Assembly (NCBI GenBank): GCA_963691885.1
Contig: OY829843.1
Coordinates: 62,001 to 126,000, forward strand
Length of the DNA stretch: 64,000 nucleotides
Reading direction: 5' to 3'
Source: G963691885 sp963691885
Lineage (GTDB): Bacteria; Pseudomonadota; Alphaproteobacteria; UBA8366; Aestuariispiraceae
In this document: in pieces, positions 1-8,762 of the stretch
Numbering within the stretch: the stretch's first letter is position 1
How the letters are laid out: every line of letters begins with the position of its first letter
Position numbers and translations under genes: made by a program
The notes under the pieces: generated by a model
Database searches by the model: none
Seen by the model: the letters and a program-made list of their open reading frames with translations, nothing else
Told to the model about the DNA's origin: nothing

Positions 1-60
1 GTCTTAACAATTAGGCAGGTTTCTCAACCCTGCTTCCGAAATGGGCTTTCATGATAACAA

Positions 61-282
61 CTATTCTAGGTAGAGGTCTTGATATGAATCAATTGTCCAC
101 TCCGCATCAAGAGTTGGCACAGAGGCCCCCTTAATGCGAGTCCGCTTCTCAATATAATATGATGGCTTTTGAGGGATACCCGGTTTAAGTGCGATAAAAA
201 TCATTCGTGGAAGCGATCCAAACTGGCTGCTTTGGGCCAAAAACGGACGTTGAGCATATGGTACTACCAGTTCCTCATTGGC
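61..282 (-). pseudogene. Possible 3' remnant of an unknown gene
   Basis: Reading right to left there is an open frame of 73 codons bounded upstream by an in-frame TAG at 283-285 and ending in TAG at 61-63. The residues look protein-like and not low-complexity, with a stretch reading MIFIALKPGIPQKPSYYIEK near the middle (possible ATG at 202-204). It lies just outside the broken end of the first IS3-family copy, so it could be the tail of a gene cut by that insertion. I recognise no family. It could also be chance, as no ribosome binding site is evident. Confidence 0.2.
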
Positions 283-334
283 CTACAAACCATACCAAAC
301 ACTTAGGCATTCCCCGCTTTCGATCTTACAAAAA

Positions 335-1071
335 ATATGAGGTCGTTTTGTATTTTAGTGCTTTCTCCATTCTTCGATGACGACCTGTGCTTCTTTCAGT
401 GAGTAGAATAGTTCCCCGTTGAGCAGTTCGTCTCTGAACCTGGCGTTGAAGCTTTCGCAGTAACCGTTTTCCCAGGGGGACCCCGGTTCTATGTAAGCAG
501 TGCTGGCGCCAACGGCCTTGATCCATTTTCTGACAGCTTCGGCCACGAACTCCGGCCCGTTATCAGATCTGATGTATTCGGGAACACCCCGCAGGATGAA
601 GAGATCGGTCAAGACATCAATAACGTCTGTCGAGTTAAGCTTTCGTTTGACGCGGATCGACAGGCATTCGCGGCTGTATTCATCCAGGATATTGAGTATC
701 CTGAATGCTCTTCCATCTTCTGTTCGGTGATGCACGAAGTCGTATGACCAAACATGGTTGATATGCTGAGGCCGCAGACGAATGCACGATCCATCATTCA
801 GCCAAAGCCGCCTTCTCTTCGGTTGCTTCATGGGAACCTTCAACCCTTCGCGTCGCCAGAGCCGCTCGACCCTCTTGTCATTGATTTGCCAGCCACTGTC
901 TCTCAACAGCGCAGCAATCCGACGATAGCCATATCGCCCGTACTGACGGGTCAGTTCGACCATATCGGCAATCAGACGCTCTTCATCTTCACAACCCTTG
1001 GGAACGTGCCGTTGCGTGGAACGGTGTTGTCCCAGAACAGCGCAAACACGGCGTTCAGATACAGGCATCAT
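335..1071 (-). pseudogene. IS3-family transposase OrfB, nonsense-mutated and 3'-truncated
   Basis: DDE integrase of the IS3 family. Visible are the HTH_21-like region (RYGYRRIAALLRDSGWQ), the first Asp in VWSYDFVHHRTEDGR, the second in IRSDNGPEF and the Glu in PGSPWENGYCESFNARFRDE. Compared with the copies at 3624 and 31062, the codon for the Tyr in WRKHYNTKRPHS is TAA here, so the protein stops about 30 residues early, and the DNA beyond about 335 is no longer IS. Upstream the frame runs back toward orfA as expected for a frameshift product. Confidence 0.8.
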
Positions 1072-1112
1072 GTCCCGAAGATGATCAACGCAGGCACGAC
1101 GGCGCGAAGGGC

Positions 1113-1391
1113 TTAAAAGTTTCCCTTCGCAGCTTCCTTCAATATCAGCTTGTCGAGGGTCAGATCCGAGACTGCGCGACGTAGTCGCTCATTCTCCTGC
1201 TGCAAACGCTTCAACTCGCGAACCTGATCAGTTCCCATGCCGCCATATTGCTTCCGCCAACGATAATACGTCTGCTCGACAATCCCTATCGACCGTATCG
1301 CATCAAGGCGGCTCTGGCCTTGGCCTACCAAAACTTCCACCTGACGCAACTTTGTAACAATTTCTTCCGGCTTATGCGTGTAAATGGCCAT
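1113..1391 (-). CDS. IS3-family transposase OrfA
   Basis: Ninety-two residues with a helix-turn-helix (around IGIVEQTYYRWRKQYGG, residues 32-50) followed by a leucine-zipper-like helix (VRELKRLQQENERLRRAV). This is the organisation of IS407-group OrfA proteins, which bind the terminal repeats and are joined to the OrfB integrase by ribosomal frameshifting. The frame is intact. The same protein occurs almost unchanged at 3321 (plus strand, tail replaced) and at 59853-60131. The IS it belongs to is defective. Confidence 0.85.
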   Translation of the reverse strand: MAIYTHKPEEIVTKLRQVEVLVGQGQSRLDAIRSIGIVEQTYYRWRKQYGGMGTDQVRELKRLQQENERLRRAVSDLTLDKLILKEAAKGNF

Positions 1392-1448
1392 CTCTGATCC
1401 TCCATTTTCTTAACTATAGCGGTGGACCAATTCAGTGGGGGAGGACCA

Positions 1449-1694
1449 CCTGGGAAAACGGCTACTGCAAAAGCTTCAACGCCAGGTTCAGAGACGAACT
1501 GCTCAACAGGGAGCTATTCTACACACTGAAAGAAGCGCAGGTTGTCAACGAAGAATGGAGAAAGCACTACAATACGAAACGACCACACAGTGCCTTGGGA
1601 TATCGTCCGCCAGCCCCAGAAGCAGTTGTACCGATAGACCTAAAACCAACCATGCACTACCGTTCAATCTGGACCAATCGGTAGGAGCAGGTCA
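1449..1694 (+). mobile_element. IS3-family remnant: orfB tail and right terminal repeat
   Basis: Plus-strand remnant encoding the C-terminus of OrfB (from WENGYCKSFNARFRDEL to VVPIDLKPTMH in the frame beginning near 1449) and ending with a degenerate right terminal repeat at about 1670-1694 (GGACCAATCGGTAGGAGCAG). It carries more substitutions relative to the other copies than they do among themselves, so it is an older insertion. It directly abuts copy A, and its end lies 4 bp before the start codon of the next gene. Confidence 0.75.
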
Positions 1695-1698
1695 ATCC

Positions 1699-3138
1699 AT
1701 GGCTACAAGAAAAGCGAAACACAATATTGATTATATGCTGGTCGCCGATGTGACGCTGGACGGCACGGTCCTGCGCTTGACCGGATCGGGGGGACCACGG
1801 CCCTATCGCGCTTCCACGGCGCTGATTTCCGGTCTGCAATCCGGGAATATCAAAGATCTGTTCGACCCGGCAGACAGGCCGCATATCCAATCGGTCCTTT
1901 CCGAATATCGCCGCAAGACCCCGCCCCAGCGCCACCTGCTGGAAGTCAGAAGCGGCGGGTCGAAGATTTTGTGCAACGTTGATATTGGCGGCATTGCCGG
2001 ACAGGCGGGAGCGCCTTCGGTCCGGATCGGCTTTCTGCCGGTCGTGACAGACATGGGCCGTATCATGCATTCCGACAATATCAGCCGCAAACTGTTTGCA
2101 GACGCTGTTTCGGCGGCGCTGGAGGAGGCTGGTTCCAGAACACTGTCAATCTACTCGGCACATTCCGATGCGGCCCACGATACGCCCACCGCCGACGTTC
2201 TTGAAGAGACCGTGGCGCGGGCAAAGTTGACCGACCCGCTCCTGCAACGCCTGAACGACAACAGTCTGGCGGTCTTGCGGGACAGTAATGATGCGCAATC
2301 CGGGACGCTAGACGGAGCGATGGCGGAACTTGGCAAGACCTACAAGGTCACCCAAGCGGATATTGATATTTATGCCGGCGAGATGTCGAACGCGGACCGG
2401 CTTGAAGCCATCACCGATGCGCTGAGCGCTCTTTCCCTGTCAAATGCTGCGCTTGTAGGCGGCAGTTTCTCGCTTTCCGACGGCGTCGCCATGATCGACG
2501 CAGCCGTGATGACTGTCGGCGGAGACGAGGTGCCGGAACCTTTGGTGGCGTCCTGCGCCCTGCCGGGGGATAGCGCCGCCGCCCAACAGAGGATATCGAT
2601 TTTCGCGATACCGTCACTCTGTCTGACCGACATAGACCCGGGCCTTGGCGCGTCGAGTTTGAGCCGCAAGCGCGTTCTCGCTCTGATCAACGAAGCTGCT
2701 TCACGAACCGCCGAGAATGGAAAATGCGTCATCGTGGTCAGCCCAGGGATCGCCGAGCTTCTTGCGACCAGCGTCTTTGAAAACCCGTCGCTCTATTTTC
2801 ACGTCATCAACCTTGAAAGCCTCTTTTCAGCGGGACAAGCGGGCGGCCATGATCTCGAGGCGCGTTTTCCGTTCCTTGCCACGGCGCAATTCATGGTCGA
2901 CGCGTCCGCCTGCCTTACCATGCAATACGCCACGAAATGGCTGTTTCAGCGAAACCGCATCAAGATCATCCGATTCAGCAACGTGGCGGCACCAGGCAGC
3001 GATAGGGACGCCCTGGCCAACCTGTTGACCCGTATTTTCGAGGTGGTGCCGCTAGAAACGATGATACTGGCCGAAACCGCCGACATGGACGCAGCCGCGA
3101 TCCCCGACAGCCGACGGGCGACACTTTTCACGCTCTAG
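1699..3138 (+). CDS. Unknown protein with a PAS-like N-terminal domain
   Basis: About 479 residues if started at the ATG at 1699. The first 120 residues (VADVTLDGTVLRLTGSGGPR through CNVDIGGIAG and VRIGFLPVVTD) have the pattern of a PAS sensor fold, which is a judgement from pattern and not a database match. The rest is soluble, alpha/beta-like, with no catalytic signature I recognise. The frame stays open upstream to 1435, but that part is the out-of-frame reading of a transposase remnant, so the ATG at 1699 is preferred. A purine-rich AGGAG at 1684-1688 inside the IS terminal repeat could serve as its ribosome binding site. The native 5' region has been replaced by IS DNA, so N-terminal truncation is possible. 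Confidence 0.6.
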   Translation: MATRKAKHNIDYMLVADVTLDGTVLRLTGSGGPRPYRASTALISGLQSGNIKDLFDPADRPHIQSVLSEYRRKTPPQRHLLEVRSGGSKILCNVDIGGIAGQAGAPSVRIGFLPVVTDMGRIMHSDNISRKLFADAVSAALEEAGSRTLSIYSAHSDAAHDTPTADVLEETVARAKLTDPLLQRLNDNSLAVLRDSNDAQSGTLDGAMAELGKTYKVTQADIDIYAGEMSNADRLEAITDALSALSLSNAALVGGSFSLSDGVAMIDAAVMTVGGDEVPEPLVASCALPGDSAAAQQRISIFAIPSLCLTDIDPGLGASSLSRKRVLALINEAASRTAENGKCVIVVSPGIAELLATSVFENPSLYFHVINLESLFSAGQAGGHDLEARFPFLATAQFMVDASACLTMQYATKWLFQRNRIKIIRFSNVAAPGSDRDALANLLTRIFEVVPLETMILAETADMDAAAIPDSRRATLFTL

Positions 3139-3267
3139 ATGATCTTGCCTATGATCATGCATGATTGGTCAGAATTTGGTTTGTGCAGCCAGTGTAGTCA
3201 CCGGTCAGGGTAGTTGAGGCCACCGCCGCCAGACAGCCGAATGCGTTGCGGTGAAGGCCTTGCTGGT

Positions 3268-3588
3268 CCTCCCCCACTGAATTGGTCCACCGCTATAGTT
3301 AAGAAAATGGAGGATCAGAGATGGCCAGTTACAAGCATAAGCCGGAAGAAATTGTTACAAAGTTGCGTCAGGTGGAAGTTTTGGTAGGCCAAGGCCAGAG
3401 CCGCCTTGATGCGATACGGTCGATAGGGATTGTTGAGCAGACGTATTATCGCTGGCGGAAGCAATATGGTGGTATGGGAACTGATCAGGTTCGCGAGTTG
3501 AAGCGTTTGCAGCAGGAGAATAAGCGACTACGTCGTGCAGTCTCGGATCTGACCCTCGACAAGCTGATATTGAAGGAAGCTGCGAAGG
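3268..3588 (+). mobile_element. IS3-family copy B: left end plus orfA, cut by copy C
   Basis: Starts with the left terminal repeat (CCTCCCCCACTGAATTGG at about 3271-3288) and contains orfA from ATG 3321. OrfA matches the intact 92-residue protein until GAAGGTGACC, where the sequence runs straight into the right terminal repeat of another IS copy at 3589. The OrfA frame therefore ends with a foreign tail (DLPLPIGPG). This is an IS inserted into, or recombined with, an IS of the same family. Confidence 0.8.
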
Positions 3589-4288
3589 GTGACCTGCCCC
3601 TCCCGATTGGTCCGGGTTGAATGTTAGTGCATGGTTGGTTTTAGGTCTATCAGCACGACTGCCTCTGGAGCTGAGGGACGATATCCCAAGGCACTATGAG
3701 GTCGTTTTGTATTGTAGTGCTTTCTCCATTCTTCGATGACGACCTGTGCTTCTTTCAGTGCGTAGAATAGTTCCCCGTTGAGCAGTTCGTCTCTGAACCT
3801 GGCATTGAAGCTTTCGCAGTAACCGTTTTCCCAGGGGGACCCCGGTTCTATGTAAGCAGTGCTGGCGCCAACGGCCTTGATCCATTTTCTGACAGCTTCG
3901 GCCACGAACTCCGGCCCGTTATCAGATCTGATGTATTCGGGAACACCCCGCAGGATGAAGAGATCGGTCAAGACATCAATAACGTCTGTCGAGTTAAGCT
4001 TTCGTTTGACGCGGATCGACAGACATTCACGGCTGTATTCATCCAGGATATTGAGCATCCTGAATGCTCTTCCATCTTCTGTTCGGTGATGTACGAAATC
4101 GTATGACCAAACATGATCGGTGTGCTGAGGTCGCAGACGAACACACGATCCATCATTCAGCCAAAGCCGTCTTCTCTTCGGTTGCTTCATGGGAACCTTC
4201 AACCCTTCGCGTCGCCAGAGCCGCTCGACCCGTTTGTCGTTGATCTGCCAGCCGCTGTCTCTCAACAGCGCTGCGATCCGACGATAGT
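3589..4288 (-). mobile_element. IS3-family copy C: orfB and right end only
   Basis: Begins with the right terminal repeat TGACCTGCCCCTCCCGATTG and carries orfB on the minus strand (3624-4265, 213 residues, ending in LIDLKPTMH). The DDE residues are all present. The copy breaks off at about 4288, losing the first part of orfB and all of orfA, and continues into an IS66-type fragment. With no orfA and no left end it is a dead copy. Confidence 0.8.
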
Positions 4289-4341
4289 CAGGCGGCTTGA
4301 GCGGGGAAGTTCCAGGGGAGCAGTTCGTCGATGTGGATAAA
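4288..4341 (-). pseudogene. Tail of an IS66-family TnpC transposase
   Basis: Seventeen codons and a stop read HIDELLPWNFPAQAA on the minus strand. The IDELLPW motif close to the C-terminus is characteristic of IS66-family TnpC proteins. Only this scrap remains, joined to IS3 copy C. The call rests on a short motif. Confidence 0.45.
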
Positions 4342-4350
4342 GTGACTGCT

Positions 4351-4388
4351 AAGCGAAAAATTGTTGAGTTAGTGTGAGTTTTTCGCTT
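4351..4388. repeat. Perfect 10-bp inverted repeat with 18-nt loop
   Basis: AAGCGAAAAA at 4351-4360 and its exact reverse complement TTTTTCGCTT at 4379-4388. It lies 15 bp past the stop codon of the minus-strand gene at 4404 and could be a weak terminator for it. There is no GC-rich stem or clear T-tract, so another role, such as the boundary of the lost IS66 element, is equally possible. Confidence 0.4.
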
Positions 4389-4403
4389 TAGCGAGTAAAA
4401 TAT

Positions 4404-4898
4404 CTAACCGTGCTCAAGAACGTATTCGCGCCAACGACTTCTATCTTTTTTCTTCCCTTTGTCGCCATTTGAGAATAACAAAACCTCAGTAGAACTTGCA
4501 GGAATCCCCAATTCATTGGCTAACTGCTCTAGATCATCACAAAAGGCTTTGTAAATGTTTACCGAGTTCCTTTTGGGGTCGACGTAGTAGTTTAACCCGT
4601 GAGCCGCGTCTCCCGCAGGCCGACCTTTAAATACTGGCAGAAGGCGGATCTTTGACGCGTCTTCATTACGGAGCAAGTTCATAGATCTCGCTGTCCATTG
4701 GTCCATGATGTAACCCGAATGGGTTGGTTCCAAAAAGAATATCAGCTTGGTATAGTAAGCAGGCCCCATGCCTGCCAGCTTGTCCTGTAAATGCAATTCA
4801 TGGAATGCATGATACGCATCAAAACGCGAGATTTTGCCTTGCGTCATCTGCAAAGCAATTTTCTCCCAGCAATCAGTGTAAGTAGCAAATGCATTCAT
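4404..4898 (-). CDS. OGG-fold / helix-hairpin-helix-like protein, possibly N-truncated
   Basis: Protein of 164 residues. The segment LAGMGPAYYTKLIFFL followed by GYIMDQWTARSMNLL (about residues 40-72) resembles the helix-hairpin-helix core of proteins annotated as 8-oxoguanine DNA glycosylase OGG-fold proteins, a family of mostly unknown function. No catalytic Lys/Asp pair can be assigned with confidence. The C-terminus is basic (DKGKKKDRSRWREYVLEHG). It is shorter than I would expect for the family, and the coding frame has no obvious Shine-Dalgarno before the ATG at 4898, so the 5' end may have been lost. It stands alone between IS debris and a dispersed repeat. Confidence 0.5.
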   Translation of the reverse strand: MNAFATYTDCWEKIALQMTQGKISRFDAYHAFHELHLQDKLAGMGPAYYTKLIFFLEPTHSGYIMDQWTARSMNLLRNEDASKIRLLPVFKGRPAGDAAHGLNYYVDPKRNSVNIYKAFCDDLEQLANELGIPASSTEVLLFSNGDKGKKKDRSRWREYVLEHG

Positions 4899-5040
4899 GA
4901 AATTAGGCTGGGTACAGGACCTGGAGGTTCAGATGATTGCCTCTCCCGATGAACAGGTGTCCCTGACCGATCCGGATACCCGGTCCATGGCGACCAGCGG
5001 CCGAGGGTCGGGCACGGAATGTCCACCTGGAGCAAAAACG

Positions 5041-5149
5041 CTTCTGCCCCCTATGCTCATCCGGACATTTGGACATTTGGACATTTTGGTCCGTTGCACG
5101 TTTAAAGGCGGACTTAGTTGAGAGCTCTTCAGACCGTCTGGATCGTACC
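5041..5149 (+). repeat. Dispersed ~105-bp repeat, copy 1
   Basis: Matches the reverse complement of 30436-30536 over its whole length with about 85% identity, including the blocks CGGTCCGTTGCACGTTT-like (GGTCCGTTGCACGTTTAAAG here), CGGACTTAGTTGAGAG and CTTCAGACCGTC. This copy contains an extra 8-bp unit (GACATTTG repeated). It lies about 115 bp upstream of the LysR gene. No protein or IS signature is associated. Confidence 0.7.
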
Positions 5150-5265
5150 GTATACACACCACTGGTGCTTGAAACACGTCGCCTTCCATGTCACGTTCAG
5201 CAGGGTGTCCTGCCTTGGCTTGTGTTGTCGGAGCTGAGTAGGTTGATCAGAATTGCCAACCACAA

Positions 5266-6192
5266 TTGTGCTATGAGATTTCCTTGGATCGTCTTCTGGC
5301 CCTTCAACTTTTTGCGCGCATTATCGAACGCGGCACAATCTCGGCCGCTGGCCGGTCGCTCGGTCTTTCAAAGACGGCAGCCTCCAAACGGTTACAGGAT
5401 CTCGAAACCCAACTGAACACACGGTTGCTTAACCGCACAACACGCCATGTCTCGGCCACAGAAGCAGGCCTGTCGCTTTATGAGCGCATCATTCCCATGA
5501 TCAGGGACGTGGAGGTTGTCCTCGAGCAGATTTCCGAATCTTCAGACAAGCCTTCGGGCGTTCTGAGGGTATTAGCGAGACGGTCGTTCGGAATGCTGCA
5601 TATCCTGCCCGCACTGCCTTCGTTCCGTGCTTTGTATCCGGATTTGTCCGTCGATCTACGCTTGACTGAGACGGTGGATATCGGACCGTCGGACGGTGTT
5701 GATATTGCCATCCGGTTGGGGCGCCCTGACGAGAAGTCATTGGAAGCGGAAAGATTAACGTCAGACAAGCGGATCCTTTGCGCCAGCCCGGAGTATTTCG
5801 ACCGTTGCCCGCCGCCGAAACACAAGCACGATCTGGACCGTCACGAGTGCCTGACCTATGGCCAGGATGCAGAACCGGCGGTTTGGGTTTTCGAAGACGC
5901 GGAGGGCCGGCGCGACCTCAGGGTGACCGGGGCGATTCGGTCGAACAGCGGAGAGGTCCTAAGACAAGCCGCACTGGATGGGCTCGGGCTGGCTGTATTG
6001 CCTGAGTGGATGGTTGCCTCGGATATCGCCGGGGGAGGCCTAATGTCCTGTCTGACCAGCATACGTGTCTATCCCGCCGGTTATTCCGCTGAAATCTTCG
6101 CCGTCTATATGCGTGACGTCCTACGGCCAATGAAGGTCAATGCTTTCATCGATCATTTGCAGACGCACCTTGCGTTGCATGCAGGACAATAG
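5266..6192 (+). CDS. LysR-family transcriptional regulator
   Basis: Protein of 308 residues, the usual length of the family. The N-terminal winged helix-turn-helix is clear (LQLFARIIERGTISAAGRSL then LSKTAASKRLQDLETQLNTR, residues 12-51), followed by a periplasmic-binding-protein-like effector domain (about 95-300) of the CrgA/GbpR-like subgroup. It is 100 bp upstream of, and codirectional with, a TauD/TfdA-type dioxygenase and a GMC oxidoreductase, so it probably controls them in response to their substrate. It is not divergent from its target as most LysR genes are. The ATG at 5266 is the first good start; MCYEISLDRLLALQLF is a typical LysR N-terminus. Confidence 0.85.
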   Translation: MCYEISLDRLLALQLFARIIERGTISAAGRSLGLSKTAASKRLQDLETQLNTRLLNRTTRHVSATEAGLSLYERIIPMIRDVEVVLEQISESSDKPSGVLRVLARRSFGMLHILPALPSFRALYPDLSVDLRLTETVDIGPSDGVDIAIRLGRPDEKSLEAERLTSDKRILCASPEYFDRCPPPKHKHDLDRHECLTYGQDAEPAVWVFEDAEGRRDLRVTGAIRSNSGEVLRQAALDGLGLAVLPEWMVASDIAGGGLMSCLTSIRVYPAGYSAEIFAVYMRDVLRPMKVNAFIDHLQTHLALHAGQ

Positions 6193-6295
6193 TCCCGGAT
6201 ATCGGGACACTATTTCCTTCATTATCCTACTATTCAATGAAAAGGGGTTGATGCACGGTTGCTCGCGAATACGAACTCTAATACCGGAGGAAACG

Positions 6296-7159
6296 ATGAT
6301 TGCTATTAGACAGTTGCACCCGCTCTTCGCGGCTGAGGTCAAAGGGCTCGATCTTTCTCAAGTGGTCTCGGATGGTTGTTTCCAGGAAATCGAAAAGGCG
6401 TTCCAGCGCCAGTCGGTGCTGGTGTTCAGAAACCAGCCGATCGAGGACGGCCAGCAGATCGCATTCAGCGAACGGTTCGGCAACCTGGAAACGACCAAGG
6501 TCGGCACGGTCGGCGCGGGAAGCAAACTGATTGTCCTGTCCAATATGAACGCGGATGGTAGTGTTGTGCCACCGACCGACAAACAGGTCCTAAACAACCG
6601 CGCAAATCGCTTCTGGCATGCGGACAGTTCGTTCAAAGCCGTTCCCGCGAAGGCCTCCATGCTTTCCGCACGGGTGATCCCTACCAAGGGCGGCGACACC
6701 GAGTTCATCAGCATGCGCGCTGTCTACGCAGCCCTTCCGGAACGCTTGAAACAGACAGCCGCAAACAAGGTCGTGATTCATGACTACGCCTATTCGCGCT
6801 CAAAGATTGACCCGAACCTTGTGACTGCCGAAGAGAGGGCCGCCGTTCCACCGGTCCGCCAGGCGATGGTCATCGATCATGGCCCAAAACTTGGAAAGTC
6901 GCTCTACCTGGGAGCCCACGCCGCCCGGATCGAGGACATGGGTGAAAAGGAAAGCAGGGCGCTCATCGACGAATTAATGGAATTCGCTACACAGCCTCGT
7001 TTCGCTTATGCCCACAAATGGCAGCCGCATGACCTGCTACTTTGGGACAACCGGTCGGTCGTGCACCGGGCAACACCGTTTGAAAGCAGCACGGAGCGAC
7101 GTCTTATGGTCCGCACGACGATTGCCGGGGACGCCCCAACGTTGGCGGCTGCCGTGTGA
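6296..7159 (+). CDS. TauD/TfdA-family alpha-ketoglutarate-dependent dioxygenase
   Basis: Fe(II)/2-oxoglutarate oxygenase of 287 residues. The iron-binding facial triad is visible as His108 and Asp110 (RFWHADSSF) and His257 (NRSVVHRAT), with a 2-oxoglutarate-binding Arg near 269-273 (ERRLMVRTT). It is most like the TfdA branch, which oxidises ether- or sulfonate-bearing acids, but the substrate cannot be read from sequence. The start is the ATG at 6296, preceded by GGAGG at 6286-6290; an open frame continues upstream to 6140 but overlaps lysR and lacks a better site. Its TGA overlaps the GTG start of the downstream GMC oxidoreductase, implying coupled translation and a shared pathway. Confidence 0.85.
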   Translation: MIAIRQLHPLFAAEVKGLDLSQVVSDGCFQEIEKAFQRQSVLVFRNQPIEDGQQIAFSERFGNLETTKVGTVGAGSKLIVLSNMNADGSVVPPTDKQVLNNRANRFWHADSSFKAVPAKASMLSARVIPTKGGDTEFISMRAVYAALPERLKQTAANKVVIHDYAYSRSKIDPNLVTAEERAAVPPVRQAMVIDHGPKLGKSLYLGAHAARIEDMGEKESRALIDELMEFATQPRFAYAHKWQPHDLLLWDNRSVVHRATPFESSTERRLMVRTTIAGDAPTLAAAV

Positions 7160-8754
7160 CTGACCAGTTCGACTATGTGATTGTCGGGGCGGGTACGGCT
7201 GGGTGCGTACTGGCCAACAGGCTCAGCTCCGACCCGCGGGTGCGAGTCCTGCTGTTGGAGGCCGGCGGCGGCGACCGGCATCCTTTCGTCAAGGCCCCCG
7301 CAGGTTTCTTGAAGACCTTTCAGGACCAGCAGTTCAATTGGTGCTTCTCGACCGCTCCGGGCAAGGGCGTTGACGGTCGGTCGATCTTCTTCCCGCGCGG
7401 CAAGCTGCTTGGCGGTTCCAGTTCTATAAACGGCCACCTCTATGTTCGCGGACAGGCCCGTGACTTTGATACCTGGGCGCAGTCCGGCAATCGGGGATGG
7501 GGCTATCATGACGTTTTGCCATATTTCAAAAGGGCAGAGGATCGGTCGAGTGGAGGGGATGCCTATCATGGTGTGGGCGGCCCGCAGCATGTTTCCGACA
7601 TTCACGAACGCCATCCTATCTGCAACGCCTTCATCGACGGGGCGGACAGCCTCGGTGTGCCCCGCAATCCGGACTACAATGGCGCCCACCAGGAGGGTGT
7701 CGCCTACTATCAGCGAACGATCCGGAAGGGCGTGCGCCACAGCGCGGCAAGCGGTTATCTACACCCTGTCCGAAAACGCCCAAATCTTGAGATCGTGACC
7801 CATGCGCACGTCGAACGCCTGCTGTTCGATGGCCGCCGGGCAACGGGGCTTCGATACCGCCTCTACGGCCAACCGAAGAAGGCCATGGCAAGGCGGGAGG
7901 TTATCTTGTCTGCTGGAGCGGTCGGCAGCCCGCACCTCTTGCAGATCTCCGGGGTGGGCAATCCGGCGCATTTGCAGCAAATCGGGGCAGAGGTTATCCA
8001 CCCTCTTCCCTCGGTGGGTGAAGGGCTGCAGGACCATTACGCGGTGCGTGTCGTACACCGTGTTACAAGGCCCATTACGCTGAACGAGCGCGGCCACGGC
8101 ATACGGCTGCTGTGTGAGATAGCCAATTGGTACGTGACGGGCAAAGGGCTGCTGGCGTTTAGTCCTGCCCATGTCGGCGCCTTCGTACGTTCCTCGGCGG
8201 ACCTGGAGGAACCGGACCTTCAATTCGTCTTCACGCCCGCCAGCTATTCCGTCGGTGTCGTCGGCAAATTGCAGAAAGTACCGGGTATGACCATTGGCGT
8301 CTGGCAGATGCGACCGCATAGCGCCGGCCATGTCCGCGCGGTTACGAACGATCCATTCGATGCGCCGGAAATACAGCCCAATTACCTGGCCAATGAAGCG
8401 GATCAACAGGCCGTGGTGACGGGCTTGAAATGGTGCCGCAAACTGCTGTCTAGCGATGCTCTGTCGGCCTACCGAGGGCCGGAAACCTTGCCGGGGCCGG
8501 ACGTGCATAACGATACGGACCTGTTGGCTTACGCGCGGGCGCATGGGGCAACGGTATATCACGCGGTCAGCACATGCCGAATGGGCGTGGACAATGATGC
8601 GGTGGTCGACCCCGAATTGCGGGTTCGAGGATTGGATGGAATTCGGGTTGTGGACGCGTCTGTGATGCCGACCATGGTCTCTGCGAACACCAATGCCGCG
8701 ACAATGATGATAGCGGAAAAGGCATCGGATCTGATTGCCGCGGCCAACAAGTAG
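7156..8754 (+). CDS. GMC-family FAD oxidoreductase (choline dehydrogenase-like)
   Basis: Protein of 532 residues with the FAD dinucleotide-binding motif VGAGTAGCVLANRLS at the N-terminus, the GMC signature regions (GGSSSINGHLYVRG near residue 90 and GAVGSPHLLQISGVG near 255) and the C-terminal catalytic His region (VYHAVSTCRMG, then MVSANTNAATMMIAEKA). GMC enzymes oxidise alcohols to aldehydes using FAD. The start is a GTG at 7156 that overlaps the stop of the dioxygenase by 4 nt, so the two form a coupled pair. The gene is full-length; 8 bp after its stop the sequence changes abruptly to a truncated helicase. Confidence 0.88.
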   Translation: MTDQFDYVIVGAGTAGCVLANRLSSDPRVRVLLLEAGGGDRHPFVKAPAGFLKTFQDQQFNWCFSTAPGKGVDGRSIFFPRGKLLGGSSSINGHLYVRGQARDFDTWAQSGNRGWGYHDVLPYFKRAEDRSSGGDAYHGVGGPQHVSDIHERHPICNAFIDGADSLGVPRNPDYNGAHQEGVAYYQRTIRKGVRHSAASGYLHPVRKRPNLEIVTHAHVERLLFDGRRATGLRYRLYGQPKKAMARREVILSAGAVGSPHLLQISGVGNPAHLQQIGAEVIHPLPSVGEGLQDHYAVRVVHRVTRPITLNERGHGIRLLCEIANWYVTGKGLLAFSPAHVGAFVRSSADLEEPDLQFVFTPASYSVGVVGKLQKVPGMTIGVWQMRPHSAGHVRAVTNDPFDAPEIQPNYLANEADQQAVVTGLKWCRKLLSSDALSAYRGPETLPGPDVHNDTDLLAYARAHGATVYHAVSTCRMGVDNDAVVDPELRVRGLDGIRVVDASVMPTMVSANTNAATMMIAEKASDLIAAANK

Positions 8755-8762
8755 ACGCAACA

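Larger units (their letters stand above)
335..1448 (-). mobile_element. IS3-family (IS407-like) element, copy A, right end missing
   Basis: Contains an orfA/orfB pair on the minus strand and the left terminal inverted repeat at about 1418-1448 (CCTCCCCCACTGAATTGG on the minus strand). Identity to the other copies in the window stops at about 335, so roughly 110 bp including the right terminal repeat is gone and the sequence switches to unrelated DNA. This is the longest IS3 copy in the window. It cannot transpose by itself because it lacks one end and its orfB carries a stop codon. Confidence 0.85.

Noticed and set aside
1435..1698. In-frame 5' extension of the PAS-like gene
   Set aside because: It is the out-of-frame reading of an IS3 orfB tail; the orfB frame itself is recognisable in the same DNA.
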